A stretch of DNA of 64,000 nucleotides from Archangium violaceum (GTDB taxonomy: Bacteria > Myxococcota > Myxococcia > Myxococcales > Myxococcaceae): the NCBI RefSeq assembly GCF_016859125.1, contig NZ_CP069338.1, forward strand, positions 3,838,501 through 3,902,500, in the 5' to 3' direction. This document shows, one piece after another, positions 1-8,099 of this stretch. The position numbers were made by a program, and so were the translations under genes. Position 1 is the first letter of the stretch, and the number at the start of each line of letters is the position of its first letter. The notes under the pieces were generated by a model. That model saw only the letters and a list, made by a program, of their open reading frames with translations. It was not told the origin of the DNA and did no database searches.

Positions 1-228
1 CGCGCCGCGGGCCAGGCGCTGGGAATCGACCTGGAGAACAACCCCAAGCGCGCCGCCGATCCGGACGTGGGCTTCCGCACCGCCGCCTGGTTCTGGAACA
101 GCCGCAACCTGAACAGCTACGCGGACGCGGGCAACTTCCGCGAGGTCACCCGCCGCATCAACGGTGGCTACAACGGGCTCGCCAGCCGCGAGGCCTACTA
201 CCATCGCGCGCTCGGCGTGCTCAGCTGA
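1..228 (+). CDS. GH19 chitinase/endolysin-type glycoside hydrolase, C-terminal end (partial)
   Basis: The window opens inside this gene. Frame 1 is open from base 1 to a TGA at 226-228, giving 75 residues. The segment FREVTRRINGGYNGLASR followed by a YYHRAL-type ending is the typical C-terminus of family 19 glycosidases of the chitinase/phage-endolysin type, in which the NGG loop lines the substrate cleft. The catalytic glutamates would lie upstream of the window and cannot be checked. The protein probably cleaves chitin or peptidoglycan glycans. A hairpin terminator follows at 284. Family assignment is good; the substrate is unknown. Confidence 0.75.
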   Translation, partial: RAAGQALGIDLENNPKRAADPDVGFRTAAWFWNSRNLNSYADAGNFREVTRRINGGYNGLASREAYYHRALGVLS

Positions 229-427
229 TCCACTCTCTTTTCGGCACGGCTCTCCCCCTTTTCCCAGACGGGGGGAGACCCGAGGACCGCGTCCGTGACC
301 CGGGCGCGGTCCTTCGTTTCTTCAGGGGTCCGGGCACGGGCGCCATGAGCCGCTCCTCGCTGTACATCCAGAAGCCCTCGGGCAGCTCCATCAGCGTCAG
401 GTACAGACACGTCAGCCCCACCATCAC
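221..427 (-). CDS. hypothetical small protein (possible frameshifted partner of the upstream ORF)
   Basis: This is a 68-codon frame starting at GTG-ATG. Its first half looks protein-like, with a hydrophobic run (VGLTCLYLTLMEL) and then ELPEGFWMYSEERL. Its start overlaps the stop of the upstream minus-strand frame as GTGA. The pair could therefore be translationally coupled, or be one gene broken by a frameshift. The last 25 residues run through a terminator hairpin and are probably not meaningful. I do not recognise a family, and confidence that it is expressed is low. Confidence 0.2.
   Translation of the reverse strand: MMVGLTCLYLTLMELPEGFWMYSEERLMAPVPGPLKKRRTAPGSRTRSSGLPPSGKRGRAVPKREWIS
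284..322. terminator. intrinsic terminator after the GH19 gene
   Basis: An 8-bp perfect stem (GGACCGCG at 284-291, CGCGGTCC at 305-312) is followed by TTCGTTTCTT. It lies 56 bp past the chitinase stop codon. The pyrimidine tract is short but the position fits a transcription terminator. Confidence 0.5.
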
Positions 428-666
428 AGGAACGCGTCCACCTCCGCGGCCGTCACCCCCGGGTCGAGCAGCGGTTTCAGCCGCTCGCGCACGGGAATGG
501 GCCGGGATTCCACGGCTGGCAGGGAGGGGACCGACCCGGTGCCTTCATGGGCGGCGGGCGGAACTTGCTGGAGGCGTTCCATGGCGGCTTCCGAGACCAG
601 TGCGGAACCCGGGCCGGGAGACACCCCTGGCCGTCCGCTCCTCGCCTCGCGGGCGATGCCCGACAC
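424..666 (-). CDS. hypothetical protein, possibly the 5' part of a frameshifted gene
   Basis: An 80-codon frame whose C-terminal part (PVRERLKPLLDPGVTAAEVD) reads like a real helix-rich segment. It ends with a TGA that overlaps the start of the next minus-strand frame. Joined by a single base shift, the two would give one protein of about 120 residues with a hydrophobic helix. No domain is recognised. Nothing else convincing is coded between the chitinase end and the SnoaL-like gene at 771. Confidence 0.2.
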   Translation of the reverse strand: MSGIAREARSGRPGVSPGPGSALVSEAAMERLQQVPPAAHEGTGSVPSLPAVESRPIPVRERLKPLLDPGVTAAEVDAFL

Positions 667-770
667 TTCCGGCCGCCAGCCGAGCGGACAGCCAGAGGGT
701 GAGGCACCGCGTGAAGCCCGTGAGCACCCTCCGACTCATAAGGACCCTCGTGCAGACGGAGAGAGCCCCC

Positions 771-1196
771 ATGGCGATGGAGCGAGCGCAGCGTTTCGTG
801 GACGCACTGGCGAAGTTGGAGGAGAGCGGCGACCTGGAGCCCCTCGTGGAGCTCTTCAGTGATGACGCGCAGGTGAGCAACGTGGCCGCCCACCGCACCT
901 TCCACGGGAAGGACGGAGCGCGTCAGTTCTGGCGCGAGTACAAGGGCATGCTGCGCCAGGTGAAGTCCACCTTCCGCAACATGATCGAAGCGGGTGACCG
1001 CGTGGCGCTGGAGTGGGAGTCCAACGGCACCGCGCACAACGGCGCGGCGGTGGACTACGGGGGTGTCTCCATCGTCGAGTGGGATGGCGACCGCATCGCG
1101 CGTTTCTACGCGTACTTCGACCCGCGGGTGCTGGGCCTGGAGCTGTCGCAGGGCAACGCGAGGCGCTCGGAGGCACCAGCCACCGCGCCAGCCTGA
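771..1196 (+). CDS. SnoaL-like (NTF2-fold) protein
   Basis: 141 residues from the ATG at 771, preceded by GGAGAG. An alternative start lies two codons in, at 777. The pattern (a helix with FVDALAKLEESGDLEPL, then LFSDDAQV, FHGKDGARQFW and a C-terminal IVEWDGDRIARFYAYFD strand) is typical of SnoaL-like cone-fold proteins, which range from ketosteroid isomerase-like enzymes to binding proteins. No catalytic residue can be assigned with certainty. It stands alone, and a CCCTCTCCC palindrome follows its stop codon. At least four other genes in this window carry similar NTF2-like domains, so the fold is common here and says little about function. Confidence 0.75.
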   Translation: MAMERAQRFVDALAKLEESGDLEPLVELFSDDAQVSNVAAHRTFHGKDGARQFWREYKGMLRQVKSTFRNMIEAGDRVALEWESNGTAHNGAAVDYGGVSIVEWDGDRIARFYAYFDPRVLGLELSQGNARRSEAPATAPA

Positions 1197-1205
1197 GCCG
1201 ATGCT

Positions 1206-1226
1206 CCCTCTCCCGAGGGGAGAGGG
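1206..1226. repeat. dispersed palindromic repeat, copy 1 (CCCTCTCCC family)
   Basis: CCCTCTCCC-GA-GGGGAGAGGG lies just after the SnoaL-like gene. It is the shortest copy of the repeat also seen at 9262, 43744, 48391, 55900 and 58882, and it lacks the GGGGTGAGGG flank. It could form a hairpin at the mRNA 3' end. Confidence 0.6.
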
Positions 1227-1260
1227 AAAGTTGTCAGCGCATGTCCCCAGACCGAGGGAA

Positions 1261-2424
1261 CTAGTAGAGCCGGCTCCAGAACGAGCGCCGCGCCGAGATG
1301 CGGTCCAGCGCCTCCTGCAGCTCCTCGTCGTAGTCGGCGCGCGTGGCGATGTCCGCCATCGAGATGATGCCCGCCAGCCGATCATCCCGCTCCACCACCG
1401 GGACGCGGCGCACCTGGCGGCGGCCCATCAGCGCGATGATGCTGTGGATGTCCTCGTCCGGCGTCACCGCCTCCACGTCGTCCGTCATGATGTCCCGGGC
1501 GACCATGTTGTCCGGCGGCCGCCCCTCGGCCAGGGTGCGGATGACCAGGTCCCGGTCCGTGAGCACGCCACACAGCCGCCCGCGCTCGTCCACCACGGGG
1601 ACGATGCCGCAGTCCTCTTCCTTCATGACGCGCGCCACCTCGCGCAGGCTGCTGTCGAGGTGCACGCCCTTCACGTGGCGCGTCATGATTTCCCGGGCCG
1701 TCAGCGGCTCGCGCTTCCAGCGGCTCCGGCGCCGCGTCTCGTCACGCGAGGGCACCGGCTGGCCCATGCCCACCAGCCCCGAGTACACCTCACCCGTGCC
1801 TCCCCGCTGCCCCGGGCGATCCTCCCACTCCCGCTCCTCGTGCCGCCGCTGCTCGTAGCCGCCGCGCACCTCGCGGGACACGCGCTCTCCACCCCGCGGG
1901 CCGCGTTCCTCGTCGACGGACCGTTGCGGCCCGGTGCCGGTGCGCTCCCACTCACGGTACTCCCGGTGCGGCTTGTCGGCGTCCAGCGAGTGGTACCGGT
2001 CCTGCTCGCCCATCCGCGGCCCCGGTCCCATCCCGGCGGCATCATCCACCGCGCGATCATCCCGGCCATAGGGGCCCTGGGGGGCGGGGTGGGCGCGCTC
2101 CACACGCTCGGCGGAGCGGCGCCGGCCGAAGAGGTGGTGCCGCTGGGGGCCCACGTCGTCGCGCGTGTCGTCCTGGGGCGGAGGGCCTCCCTCCTCGGTT
2201 CGCGGCTGGGCCATGCGAAGCTGGGCGGCGCGGTGGAAGCGGCCCTGGCGCACCTCGGGGGGCTCGTCCCGCTCGTTGCTCCAGCCGGTGACGTCGGACT
2301 CGGAGCGCTCGCGGGAGCCCGGCGGGGCCTCCGCGGCGCGGCGTTCGCGCTCGCGCTCTCCAGCGTTGGGCATGCCACTGGGAATGCCATTGGACCGGCC
2401 ATCCTCGGTGTGTCTCTGAGCCAT
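1261..2424 (-). CDS. CBS-pair protein with long charged N-terminal region
   Basis: 387 residues. The start is the ATG at 2424, preceded by GGAGG on the minus strand; the frame extends further upstream but without protein-like sequence. Residues 1-240 are low-complexity, rich in Arg, Glu, Pro and Gly, and probably disordered. Residues of about 243-385 form two CBS motifs: the first has AREIMTRHVKGV and VLTDRDLVIRTLAEG, the second has ARDIMTDDVEAVTPDEDI and VRRVPVVERDDRLAG followed by ISMADIA. CBS pairs bind adenine nucleotides and act as sensors. No effector domain is fused to it. It does not form an obvious operon with the ArsA genes upstream. Confidence 0.85.
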   Translation of the reverse strand: MAQRHTEDGRSNGIPSGMPNAGERERERRAAEAPPGSRERSESDVTGWSNERDEPPEVRQGRFHRAAQLRMAQPRTEEGGPPPQDDTRDDVGPQRHHLFGRRRSAERVERAHPAPQGPYGRDDRAVDDAAGMGPGPRMGEQDRYHSLDADKPHREYREWERTGTGPQRSVDEERGPRGGERVSREVRGGYEQRRHEEREWEDRPGQRGGTGEVYSGLVGMGQPVPSRDETRRRSRWKREPLTAREIMTRHVKGVHLDSSLREVARVMKEEDCGIVPVVDERGRLCGVLTDRDLVIRTLAEGRPPDNMVARDIMTDDVEAVTPDEDIHSIIALMGRRQVRRVPVVERDDRLAGIISMADIATRADYDEELQEALDRISARRSFWSRLY

Positions 2425-2593
2425 GGGTGGGACCTCCTGCGGTCGGAAGTAGTGCCCAAGGCTCGGCACGGGCCCGGCTTCGTCCAAGGGCCCGGGTGGG
2501 TGGAGCGCACCCTCCTGTCGGCCCGAGGGCATGGCCCCCCTCACCGGATGACAGCCACCGGACACCCGGACTGCCCGGTGGCCGACGCCGCGC

Positions 2594-3712
2594 TCACGAG
2601 GGCGCGAGCGCCTCGCCCAGGCGCACCAGGCCGCCGAAGTCCTCCAACTCGCCACCGGCCTCGGGAGCGGCCACCGCCACGGCGCCCGCGGGCAGCTTCT
2701 CCTCGAGCCGCGCGAGCATGCCCCGGTGGGCCTCGGCACGGGCGCGCTCCTGGTCGGCCAGGCGGATGAGCGCCTCCACCCCGTGGCGCGCCGTGTGGTC
2801 GTCCTCCACGTGCCGCAGCAGCGCCTCGGGGGACGACAGCCCGTCCTCGCGCGCCCAGCTGCGGTTGAGCACGTAGCCCGCGAAGGGCAGTCCCCGCTCG
2901 TGCAGCATGTCCCGGAAGAAGGCCGCCTCGTCCAGCGAGGCCGCCTCCGGCGACGTCACCAGCAGGAAGGCCGAGTCCGGCGAGGACAGCCGCGAGCGCA
3001 GCCGATCCGCGCGCAGCCGGATGCCCGAGAACAGCCCGCTGAAGGCGCCCAGGAAGGCCCTCATCTCCTGGGTGAAGCCCTCGCCGAAGATGCTCCCCAG
3101 CACGTTGCCGAGCAGCTGTGACGTCTTGCGCCACAGCCGGCCCCCGCGTCCCTTCTCCTCCGGGAGGAAGAGCGAGACGATGCGATCATCCAGGAAGCGC
3201 GCCAGCCGGCCCGGCGCCTCCAGGAAGTCCAGCGCGTGGCGGCTCGGCGGCGTGTCCAGGACGATGAGCTCGTAACGGCCCTCGTCCAGGAAGTTGTCCA
3301 GGGCCTCGGCCGCGGCGTACTCCTGCATGCCCGCCACCAGGTCCGACAGGAAGCGGTAGAGGCGGTTCTCCAGGATGGTGCGCGCCGCCTCGGGCGTGGG
3401 AGACAGCCGCCGCACGAAGCGCTCGAAGACGACGCGCGGGTCCAACATCCACACGTCGAGCTGGCCCGGGCCGGGCTCGCGGCCCTCGTAGAGGCGCTCG
3501 GGGGGAATGGCGGTGGGCTCGGGGCCGCCCTCGGGCATGCCCATGGCCTCGGCGAGCCGCCGCGCCGGATCGATGGTGAGCACCAGCACCTTGCGGCCCG
3601 CGCGCGCCGCGGCCACGCCCAGCGCCGCCGCCGTCGTCGTCTTTCCCACGCCACCCGCGCCGCACAGCACGAGGACGCGCTTGTCACGCAGCAGCGACTG
3701 GAGGTTGCTCAT
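2594..3712 (-). CDS. ArsA/Get3-family ATPase, second of a pair
   Basis: 372 residues. It has a Walker A of the deviant type (GAGGVGKTTTAAALG, residues 18-32), a P-loop lysine pattern typical of SIMIBI ATPases, switch-like DPARRL, and IVLDTPPSRHALDFLEAP as the Walker B/switch II region. The CxxC metal ligands of Get3 and the arsenite-binding cysteines of ArsA are not evident, so arsenite export is doubtful. Its ATG overlaps the stop of the upstream ArsA-like gene by 4 bp (ATGA, 3709-3712), so the two are translationally coupled and likely make a heterodimer. In myxobacteria and actinobacteria such pairs have unknown roles, perhaps in handling membrane-protein clients. Confidence 0.85.
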   Translation of the reverse strand: MSNLQSLLRDKRVLVLCGAGGVGKTTTAAALGVAAARAGRKVLVLTIDPARRLAEAMGMPEGGPEPTAIPPERLYEGREPGPGQLDVWMLDPRVVFERFVRRLSPTPEAARTILENRLYRFLSDLVAGMQEYAAAEALDNFLDEGRYELIVLDTPPSRHALDFLEAPGRLARFLDDRIVSLFLPEEKGRGGRLWRKTSQLLGNVLGSIFGEGFTQEMRAFLGAFSGLFSGIRLRADRLRSRLSSPDSAFLLVTSPEAASLDEAAFFRDMLHERGLPFAGYVLNRSWAREDGLSSPEALLRHVEDDHTARHGVEALIRLADQERARAEAHRGMLARLEEKLPAGAVAVAAPEAGGELEDFGGLVRLGEALAPS

Positions 3713-4710
3713 GACCGGGCTCCGGCGCGCCCGGGAGAGGGCGCTTCAGGGGAAGCGGGGGTGGGACGTGCGAGGTACGTGGCGATCCGCTCCACCAGCT
3801 CCCTCCCCGTGACGGGCAGCTCGGGAACGGTGAGGAGCGGGGCCGGGAGGTTTCCCGCCAGCCGGGCCTGCGCGTCACGGGCCCGGTCCAACCGCCCCAG
3901 CGCGCGCTGTCCCAGGTGCGGCCCGTGGGTATCCAGCAGCCGCTCCACGGCGGCCCGGCCATCCGGAGAGAAGGGATTGTCCGGCATGCGGTTGAGCACG
4001 CCCGCGGCGATGGGGATGCGGTGGCGCTGGATGGCGGTGGACAGCTCCAACGTCTCGCTCACCGGCAGCGGCTCCGGCAGGGTGACGAGCAGGGCGCCCG
4101 TGAGATGGGGGTCCCTCAGCAGCGTCAGCCCCTCGCGCACCGCGCGGCCAATGGGCCCCACGGGCATGACGGACAGCAGCGTGTCCGGGAGCGCGGCGAT
4201 GGCGAGCGCGTGGCCGGTGGCCGGCAGGTCCAGGATGCACAGCGGGTAGAGGGGAGTGCCATCCGGCCGGGTGCGGCGGATGAAGTGGAGCATCTGGTAG
4301 AGGATGCCCATCTCCCGGAGCGCGGGGGCCGCCTCGAGGAAGCGGCGCAGGGCGCGGGTGCGCATGGCGGCGTCGGCCATCAAGCGAATGGGCAGCACGT
4401 CCTGGAGGAAGAGGCGCTGGCCCTCGATGGGGGACAGGCGGACGAAGGAGAGGCCCGGAGACACCTCGGTGACATGAGCGCCGGAGGCGCGCGTTCCCAC
4501 CAGGGCGGCCAGCGGCGAGGGGACGTCCTTGTCCTCGGGGGCCACCTCCACCTCGGCGAGCAGTACCTTGCGGCCCGCGGTGACAGCCGCCCTCGCGAGC
4601 GCCGCCGCCAGGGTCGTCTTGCCAACGCCTCCCTTCCCGGAGACGAGCAGTGCCCGCCTTTCCCACAGTGCGTCCAGCAAGGCCGTCGCCCCTCCCGTCG
4701 TGCAGGACAT
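3709..4710 (-). CDS. ArsA/Get3-family ATPase, first of a pair
   Basis: 333 residues beginning at the ATG at 4710. It carries the deviant Walker A VSGKGGVGKTTLAAALARAA near residues 23-42, and ILDLPATGHALAIAALP as switch II. KLT-type transport components or arsR/arsB are not nearby, which argues against an arsenic operon. It is the promoter-proximal gene of a two-gene operon with the ATPase at 2594-3712, sharing an ATGA overlap. The two proteins differ clearly in sequence, so this is an old paralogous pair rather than a fresh duplication. Confidence 0.85.
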   Translation of the reverse strand: MSCTTGGATALLDALWERRALLVSGKGGVGKTTLAAALARAAVTAGRKVLLAEVEVAPEDKDVPSPLAALVGTRASGAHVTEVSPGLSFVRLSPIEGQRLFLQDVLPIRLMADAAMRTRALRRFLEAAPALREMGILYQMLHFIRRTRPDGTPLYPLCILDLPATGHALAIAALPDTLLSVMPVGPIGRAVREGLTLLRDPHLTGALLVTLPEPLPVSETLELSTAIQRHRIPIAAGVLNRMPDNPFSPDGRAAVERLLDTHGPHLGQRALGRLDRARDAQARLAGNLPAPLLTVPELPVTGRELVERIATYLARPTPASPEAPSPGRAGARS

Positions 4711-4790
4711 GAAGTCTTAACGACGCGACCCCCTTCCGACAAGGGAACCCCCCGGCAACGCGTCACCAGGTGGGCAGGGGCGAGCGTCCG

Positions 4791-5474
4791 TTACTGCACG
4801 GGCCAGCGGGCGGCGATTTCCTCGCACGCCCGTTGGACGTCACACAGACGGCGCGTGCGGGCCCTGGGCGGCTGGTACTCGCGCCCGGCGAACACGTCCA
4901 CCACGCGCACCAGCTTCGGGTCCACCGGCCCCAGGAGCGACAGGTGCTGCTCGGTGAACGCCTGCAGCAGCGTGGCGATGTACTGCCCGGAGCGCTCGTC
5001 CAGCGGGTGGTGCTTGGAGAAATACAGCTTCATCACCCCCACCTTGTTGTTGCCATGACGGTCCACCGTCTGCAGGACCATCTGGGGCCAGACGCGGATG
5101 GAGACGCCGGCGATCTCCAGCGCGGGCGGCTCATGGCCCACTTCGCTGGCCACCACGTCGTGAAGACCCAGACGCGGGTGGAGCTGGCGGTAGTACTCGA
5201 TGGCCTCGATGCACAGCTGGGCGCGGTGCGCGTCGAACCCATGCGCGAACACGGTGGTGGCGAGCCGGTGCTGGTGCTGGCGCAGGAGGGCCTCGTCCTG
5301 GCCGCGGCACAGGAAGTCGGTGATGGCCTGGGAGGCCTCGGGATAGCGCAGGTACTGGGGGTCGGGCGGGTGCTTCTGGTTGTCGATGAGGCGCTTGCGC
5401 AGCGCGGGCGTGGCCGTGAGATAGCGCCCCAGCTTGTTCACGGAGACGTGAGGTGACTCCCTGGGTACGTCCAT
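4791..5474 (-). CDS. conserved hypothetical protein, possibly PD-(D/E)XK nuclease-like
   Basis: 227 residues. The ATG at 5474 has GGGAGG upstream, and the N-terminus reads MDVPRESPHVSVNKLGRYL. Recognisable stretches are LRKRLIDNQKHPPDPQYLRY, NNKVGVMKLYFSKHHPLDE and a C-terminal CDVQRACEEIAARW helix. The glycine-hydrophobic-lysine element (VGVMKLYFSK) after acidic residues resembles the core of PD-(D/E)XK phosphodiesterases. I infer that only weakly and cannot name a catalytic set. It is a single gene, transcribed away from the accessory patch at 5.5-7.4 kb. Confidence 0.6.
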   Translation of the reverse strand: MDVPRESPHVSVNKLGRYLTATPALRKRLIDNQKHPPDPQYLRYPEASQAITDFLCRGQDEALLRQHQHRLATTVFAHGFDAHRAQLCIEAIEYYRQLHPRLGLHDVVASEVGHEPPALEIAGVSIRVWPQMVLQTVDRHGNNKVGVMKLYFSKHHPLDERSGQYIATLLQAFTEQHLSLLGPVDPKLVRVVDVFAGREYQPPRARTRRLCDVQRACEEIAARWPVQ

Positions 5475-5903
5475 GAGGTGCCTCCCTGATGCGTCGTGAT
5501 GTACAGACATTAACGGAGGGGTCTGACATGGACGGGAGGCTGGGAGCCGACGCGGGGCACTCGTCCACACGGTCCAGCCCCTCGCGCTTTGTCGCTGGGT
5601 TGATGGGGGCGCCAAAACTCCCGCGCTGGCGTCCCGTCTACGCCCGCGCTGTGGTGGATGCGATCGCGGCGATGGGCGAAACGGCTCGTCAGCTCCCGCG
5701 CGTGGGCCTGGGCGGCTGTGTCGGGGCGGAACTATTGGAATCAGGGCCTGGCGCTACCTCTTGTGGGAGAGCGTGCAGGCGCAGGGCGGCCACATCGAGG
5801 CGGAGAGCTTGTCGGGGCGGGGGGACGTTTCGCGCGTGGACATGCCTTGTCGATCCTGGGGAAGTAAAGGACCCCTCGCCTTTACGTCGCGCCAGCTGAG
5901 CGT
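5475..5903. other. 429-bp stretch without a convincing gene
   Basis: Several overlapping frames are open on the plus strand, but none has a good ribosome-binding site or a recognisable family pattern. They switch between plausible-looking and random peptide segments, as expected for decayed sequence. It separates the hypothetical gene at 4791 from the lower-G+C nitrilase-like gene and may be the scar of an insertion. Confidence 0.4.
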
Positions 5904-6605
5904 TCAGATGTCGCGAATGGTCCAGCCGTACCAGAAGCTTTGGGTGAGATACGTGTGATCGGGACCTGCGGATCTGTTGTGCTCCTGACCGTGTCGGTCG
6001 ATGAAGATCATGGTGTCCATGAAAGAGAGATGCTGCACGTGTAGCGCTGGTTTGTTGGCCAACCTTGCTACGACACGCATCGTCTGCCGCACCCGCTTGT
6101 AGGTGCTGTGTCCGATGTCGACTACCAGGTCAGCAGTCGCACTTCCGAGGGGCTGACGGTAGTCCTCATTGAGCATTTCACCACAGATGAGGACGATGAT
6201 CCGAGTACCTGCGATATCAACGATACGCTTGCGATGAGCCATTGCTGGCGCGGTGCCGGTATGCGCACTGATGATGGAAAGCTGTTGCCAGGGGCCGTGC
6301 AGGGTTCCATCGCGGGTTACTGCGAATCCGAAAAAGGGGATGGCCTCGTTCTTGACCATTGAGGCTGGGATGCCCTCCTTGAGAACGGGTGGCCATACCA
6401 CATCGACACCGGCGATGAGCGCGACGCCGTGCGCCTGGGCTGCCTTCTGTGCATCTGCGATGAGCCGGTCGCGATGCTTGTTATCTCTCGCTGACCAGAA
6501 GCCGGCGGGTAGTACGACTACATCGCAGTTTTTGGTCTTGGCCTTCATGAGCAGGGCGTGCGCGTTGAGTGCGAACACGCTCTGACCTGGGCTCACGGAA
6601 GCCAT
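5904..6605 (-). CDS. nitrilase-superfamily (carbon-nitrogen hydrolase) protein
   Basis: 233 residues from the ATG at 6605; an in-frame TGA lies four codons upstream, so it cannot be longer. It shows the nitrilase-fold order: CDVVVLPAGFWSARDN near the N-terminus, then HGVALIAGVDVVWPP, and RIIVLICGEMLNEDY with the expected cysteine (ICGE), followed by ADLVVDIGHSTYKR. It is shorter than the usual 260-300 residues and seems to lack the first beta strand, and the Glu-Lys-Cys triad is only partly certain. Its base composition is visibly lower in G+C than its neighbours, with codons such as ATA-, AAT- and TTG-type being common, suggesting horizontal acquisition. Confidence 0.7.
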   Translation of the reverse strand: MASVSPGQSVFALNAHALLMKAKTKNCDVVVLPAGFWSARDNKHRDRLIADAQKAAQAHGVALIAGVDVVWPPVLKEGIPASMVKNEAIPFFGFAVTRDGTLHGPWQQLSIISAHTGTAPAMAHRKRIVDIAGTRIIVLICGEMLNEDYRQPLGSATADLVVDIGHSTYKRVRQTMRVVARLANKPALHVQHLSFMDTMIFIDRHGQEHNRSAGPDHTYLTQSFWYGWTIRDI

Positions 6606-6701
6606 CGCTCGAGATCACGGTTTGCAGCACCCTCATTTGGGAATCCTCCTGCGGAATGCGCTGTGGGGCTGGCGCTGGTCATGCACGTGGAGTCGCTCGC
6701 C

Positions 6702-7190
6702 TCAATGCTCGGTACTCTTCTTCCGGTTACGGAGAGCCAGCAGTTCGCGTTCCACGAGACGGTCCTTGTCCCGTCCCAGGTGGCGCTTGACTGCGATGAG
6801 GTCGTCCAGACTGATGATTTGGCATGGACGTCCGTAGACATCCAGGGTGACTGCTCTGGATGCGACTTCCGCATAGCTCCCGACGGGTGGAACCTCGGAG
6901 AGCAGGTCGAGGCGTCCCAGGTCGGTCAGCAGGTATAGATTGCGATTCTTCGCGAGCTCGGCGGGGGACTCAGTAACGGGTCGTTTGGGAACGGCGAGCG
7001 CGTAGCGGGGATGATGCGGTGCGAGCACGGCGAGCAACCGGGCGAGGTTTTCTTCGGAGAACGGCGCGGTGACGTCGCAGTCCACCGTGAAGGTGGCCGA
7101 GCCGTGAGCAATGGCGGCGACGCCCCCTATGAGAACGAACTCCACCTTTGCATCGAGGAGCAGACGGAGGAGCTCAGGGGTCTGCTGCAT
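6702..7190 (-). CDS. nucleotidyltransferase (AbiEii/MNT-like)
   Basis: 162 residues. The N-terminal VLIGGVAAIAHG matches the GG-x-A-x-x-x-HG helix of minimal nucleotidyltransferases, and TVDCDV supplies the DxD metal ligands. Later come RLDLLSEVPPVGSYAEV and IISLDDLIAVKR, typical of the DUF6036/AbiEii-like group, and a LGRDKDRLVERELLALR ending. Proteins of this type nucleotidylate tRNA or partner proteins in toxin-antitoxin and phage-defence pairs, or resemble aminoglycoside-modifying enzymes. The gene overlaps the small upstream gene by 17 bp, so they form a pair. Which of the two is toxic cannot be told from sequence. Confidence 0.8.
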   Translation of the reverse strand: MQQTPELLRLLLDAKVEFVLIGGVAAIAHGSATFTVDCDVTAPFSEENLARLLAVLAPHHPRYALAVPKRPVTESPAELAKNRNLYLLTDLGRLDLLSEVPPVGSYAEVASRAVTLDVYGRPCQIISLDDLIAVKRHLGRDKDRLVERELLALRNRKKSTEH

Positions 7191-7380
7191 CGTCGGCGTC
7201 CTTGGGCCGCAGGGCTTCGTACAGCTCGGTCATGCGCTGGAGTTGTTCGAGCCGCTCGGTCGGCGTGAGCCGGAGATTCTCCTCGAGCAAGGCCACGTCC
7301 ACACCTGCGTCAATCGCCGCATCCCAATCTGGCCCGTAGCTCGGGAAGGCCTTCCGTAAGATTTCTCGCGGATCGTCCAT
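7174..7380 (-). CDS. small partner protein of the nucleotidyltransferase
   Basis: 68 residues: MDDPREILRKAFPSYGPDWD, then AAIDAGVDVALLEENLRLTPTER-type helix and LEQLQRMTELYEALR. The TPTERLEQLQRM segment is a common signature of small proteins encoded just upstream of DUF6036-type nucleotidyltransferases. It overlaps that gene by 17 bp (7174-7190), suggesting coupled expression. By position it is the candidate antitoxin or specificity partner, but this is inference. Confidence 0.7.
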   Translation of the reverse strand: MDDPREILRKAFPSYGPDWDAAIDAGVDVALLEENLRLTPTERLEQLQRMTELYEALRPKDADDAADP

Positions 7381-7439
7381 GCGGGAAGTTTAAGCCGGAT
7401 CGTGCGCGGACGCAGGTTCGTCGAGGGGCCTCCCGTTCA

Positions 7440-8099
7440 TCAGCCCCTGGGCTCCGGCTGCTGGCCGTACGTCTTGAACTTCTCGAGCACGCGGGCCATC
7501 TCCGCCTTGTCCAGCAGCACGGGCTCGCCCACCTGGAGCGCGCGCCAGTACATGGCCGCCAGCGTCTCCACCTCCACCGCCAGCTTGTAGGCGCCCTCCA
7601 GGTCCGCGCCCAGGGCGAGCATGCCGTGGTTCGCCAGCAGGCACGCCTTGCGTCCCTCCAGCGCCTCCACCGCGTAGCGCGACAGCTCCTCCGTGCCGAA
7701 CGTGGCGTACGGCGCGCACCGGATGTCCTCGCCTCCCGCCTTCGCCACCATGTAGTGGAAGGACGGAATCGGCCGGCGCACGCACGCGAGCGTCGTGCAG
7801 AACATCGAGTGCGCGTGCAGCACCGCCCCCACCTCGGGCCGCCCGGCCAGGATGTCCCGGTGGATGCGCCACTCGGACGATGGCTCGCGCCGGCCCTCGT
7901 GGCTGCCGTCGAGGCGCATCAGGACGATGTCCTCCGGCACCAGCGTGTCGTAGTCCATCCCCGTGGGCGTGAGCAGGAAGCCGCCCTCCACCCGCTGGCT
8001 CAGGTTGCCGCTCGTGCCCTGGTTCAGCCCCGACGCGTTCATCTTCCGCGCCGTCGAGATCATCGCCTCGCGCAGCGCGAGGTGCCCGGGCCCGCTCAC
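7440..8099 (-). CDS. class II aldolase, probable 5-(methylthio)ribulose-1-phosphate aldolase of the DHAP shunt
   Basis: 219 residues starting at GTG 8099, which overlaps the mtnA stop as GTGA. This is the FucA/AraD aldolase fold: [12 protein letters not shown] phosphate-binding segment near residue 30, SEWRIHRDI with the catalytic-type glutamate region, [14 protein letters not shown] with the zinc-binding HxH pair, and [18 protein letters not shown] with the third histidine. An MtnB dehydratase shares the fold, but no mtnC, mtnD or mtnW is nearby. With mtnP and mtnA upstream, the layout matches the methylthio-DHAP shunt described in Rhodospirillum rubrum and some E. coli, which yields dihydroxyacetone phosphate and (methylthio)acetaldehyde. 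The substrate is inferred from context. Confidence 0.8.
   Translation of the reverse strand: MSGPGHLALREAMISTARKMNASGLNQGTSGNLSQRVEGGFLLTPTGMDYDTLVPEDIVLMRLDGSHEGRREPSSEWRIHRDILAGRPEVGAVLHAHSMFCTTLACVRRPIPSFHYMVAKAGGEDIRCAPYATFGTEELSRYAVEALEGRKACLLANHGMLALGADLEGAYKLAVEVETLAAMYWRALQVGEPVLLDKAEMARVLEKFKTYGQQPEPRG

Noticed and set aside
477..1385. Large minus-strand frame opposite the SnoaL-like gene
   Set aside because: Arg/Ser-rich, low-complexity translation typical of the antisense of a high-GC gene; the plus-strand SnoaL-like protein explains the open frame.
994..2769. 591-codon plus-strand frame opposite the CBS gene
   Set aside because: No start signal, His/Arg/Pro-rich nonsense; the minus-strand CBS-pair protein is clear.
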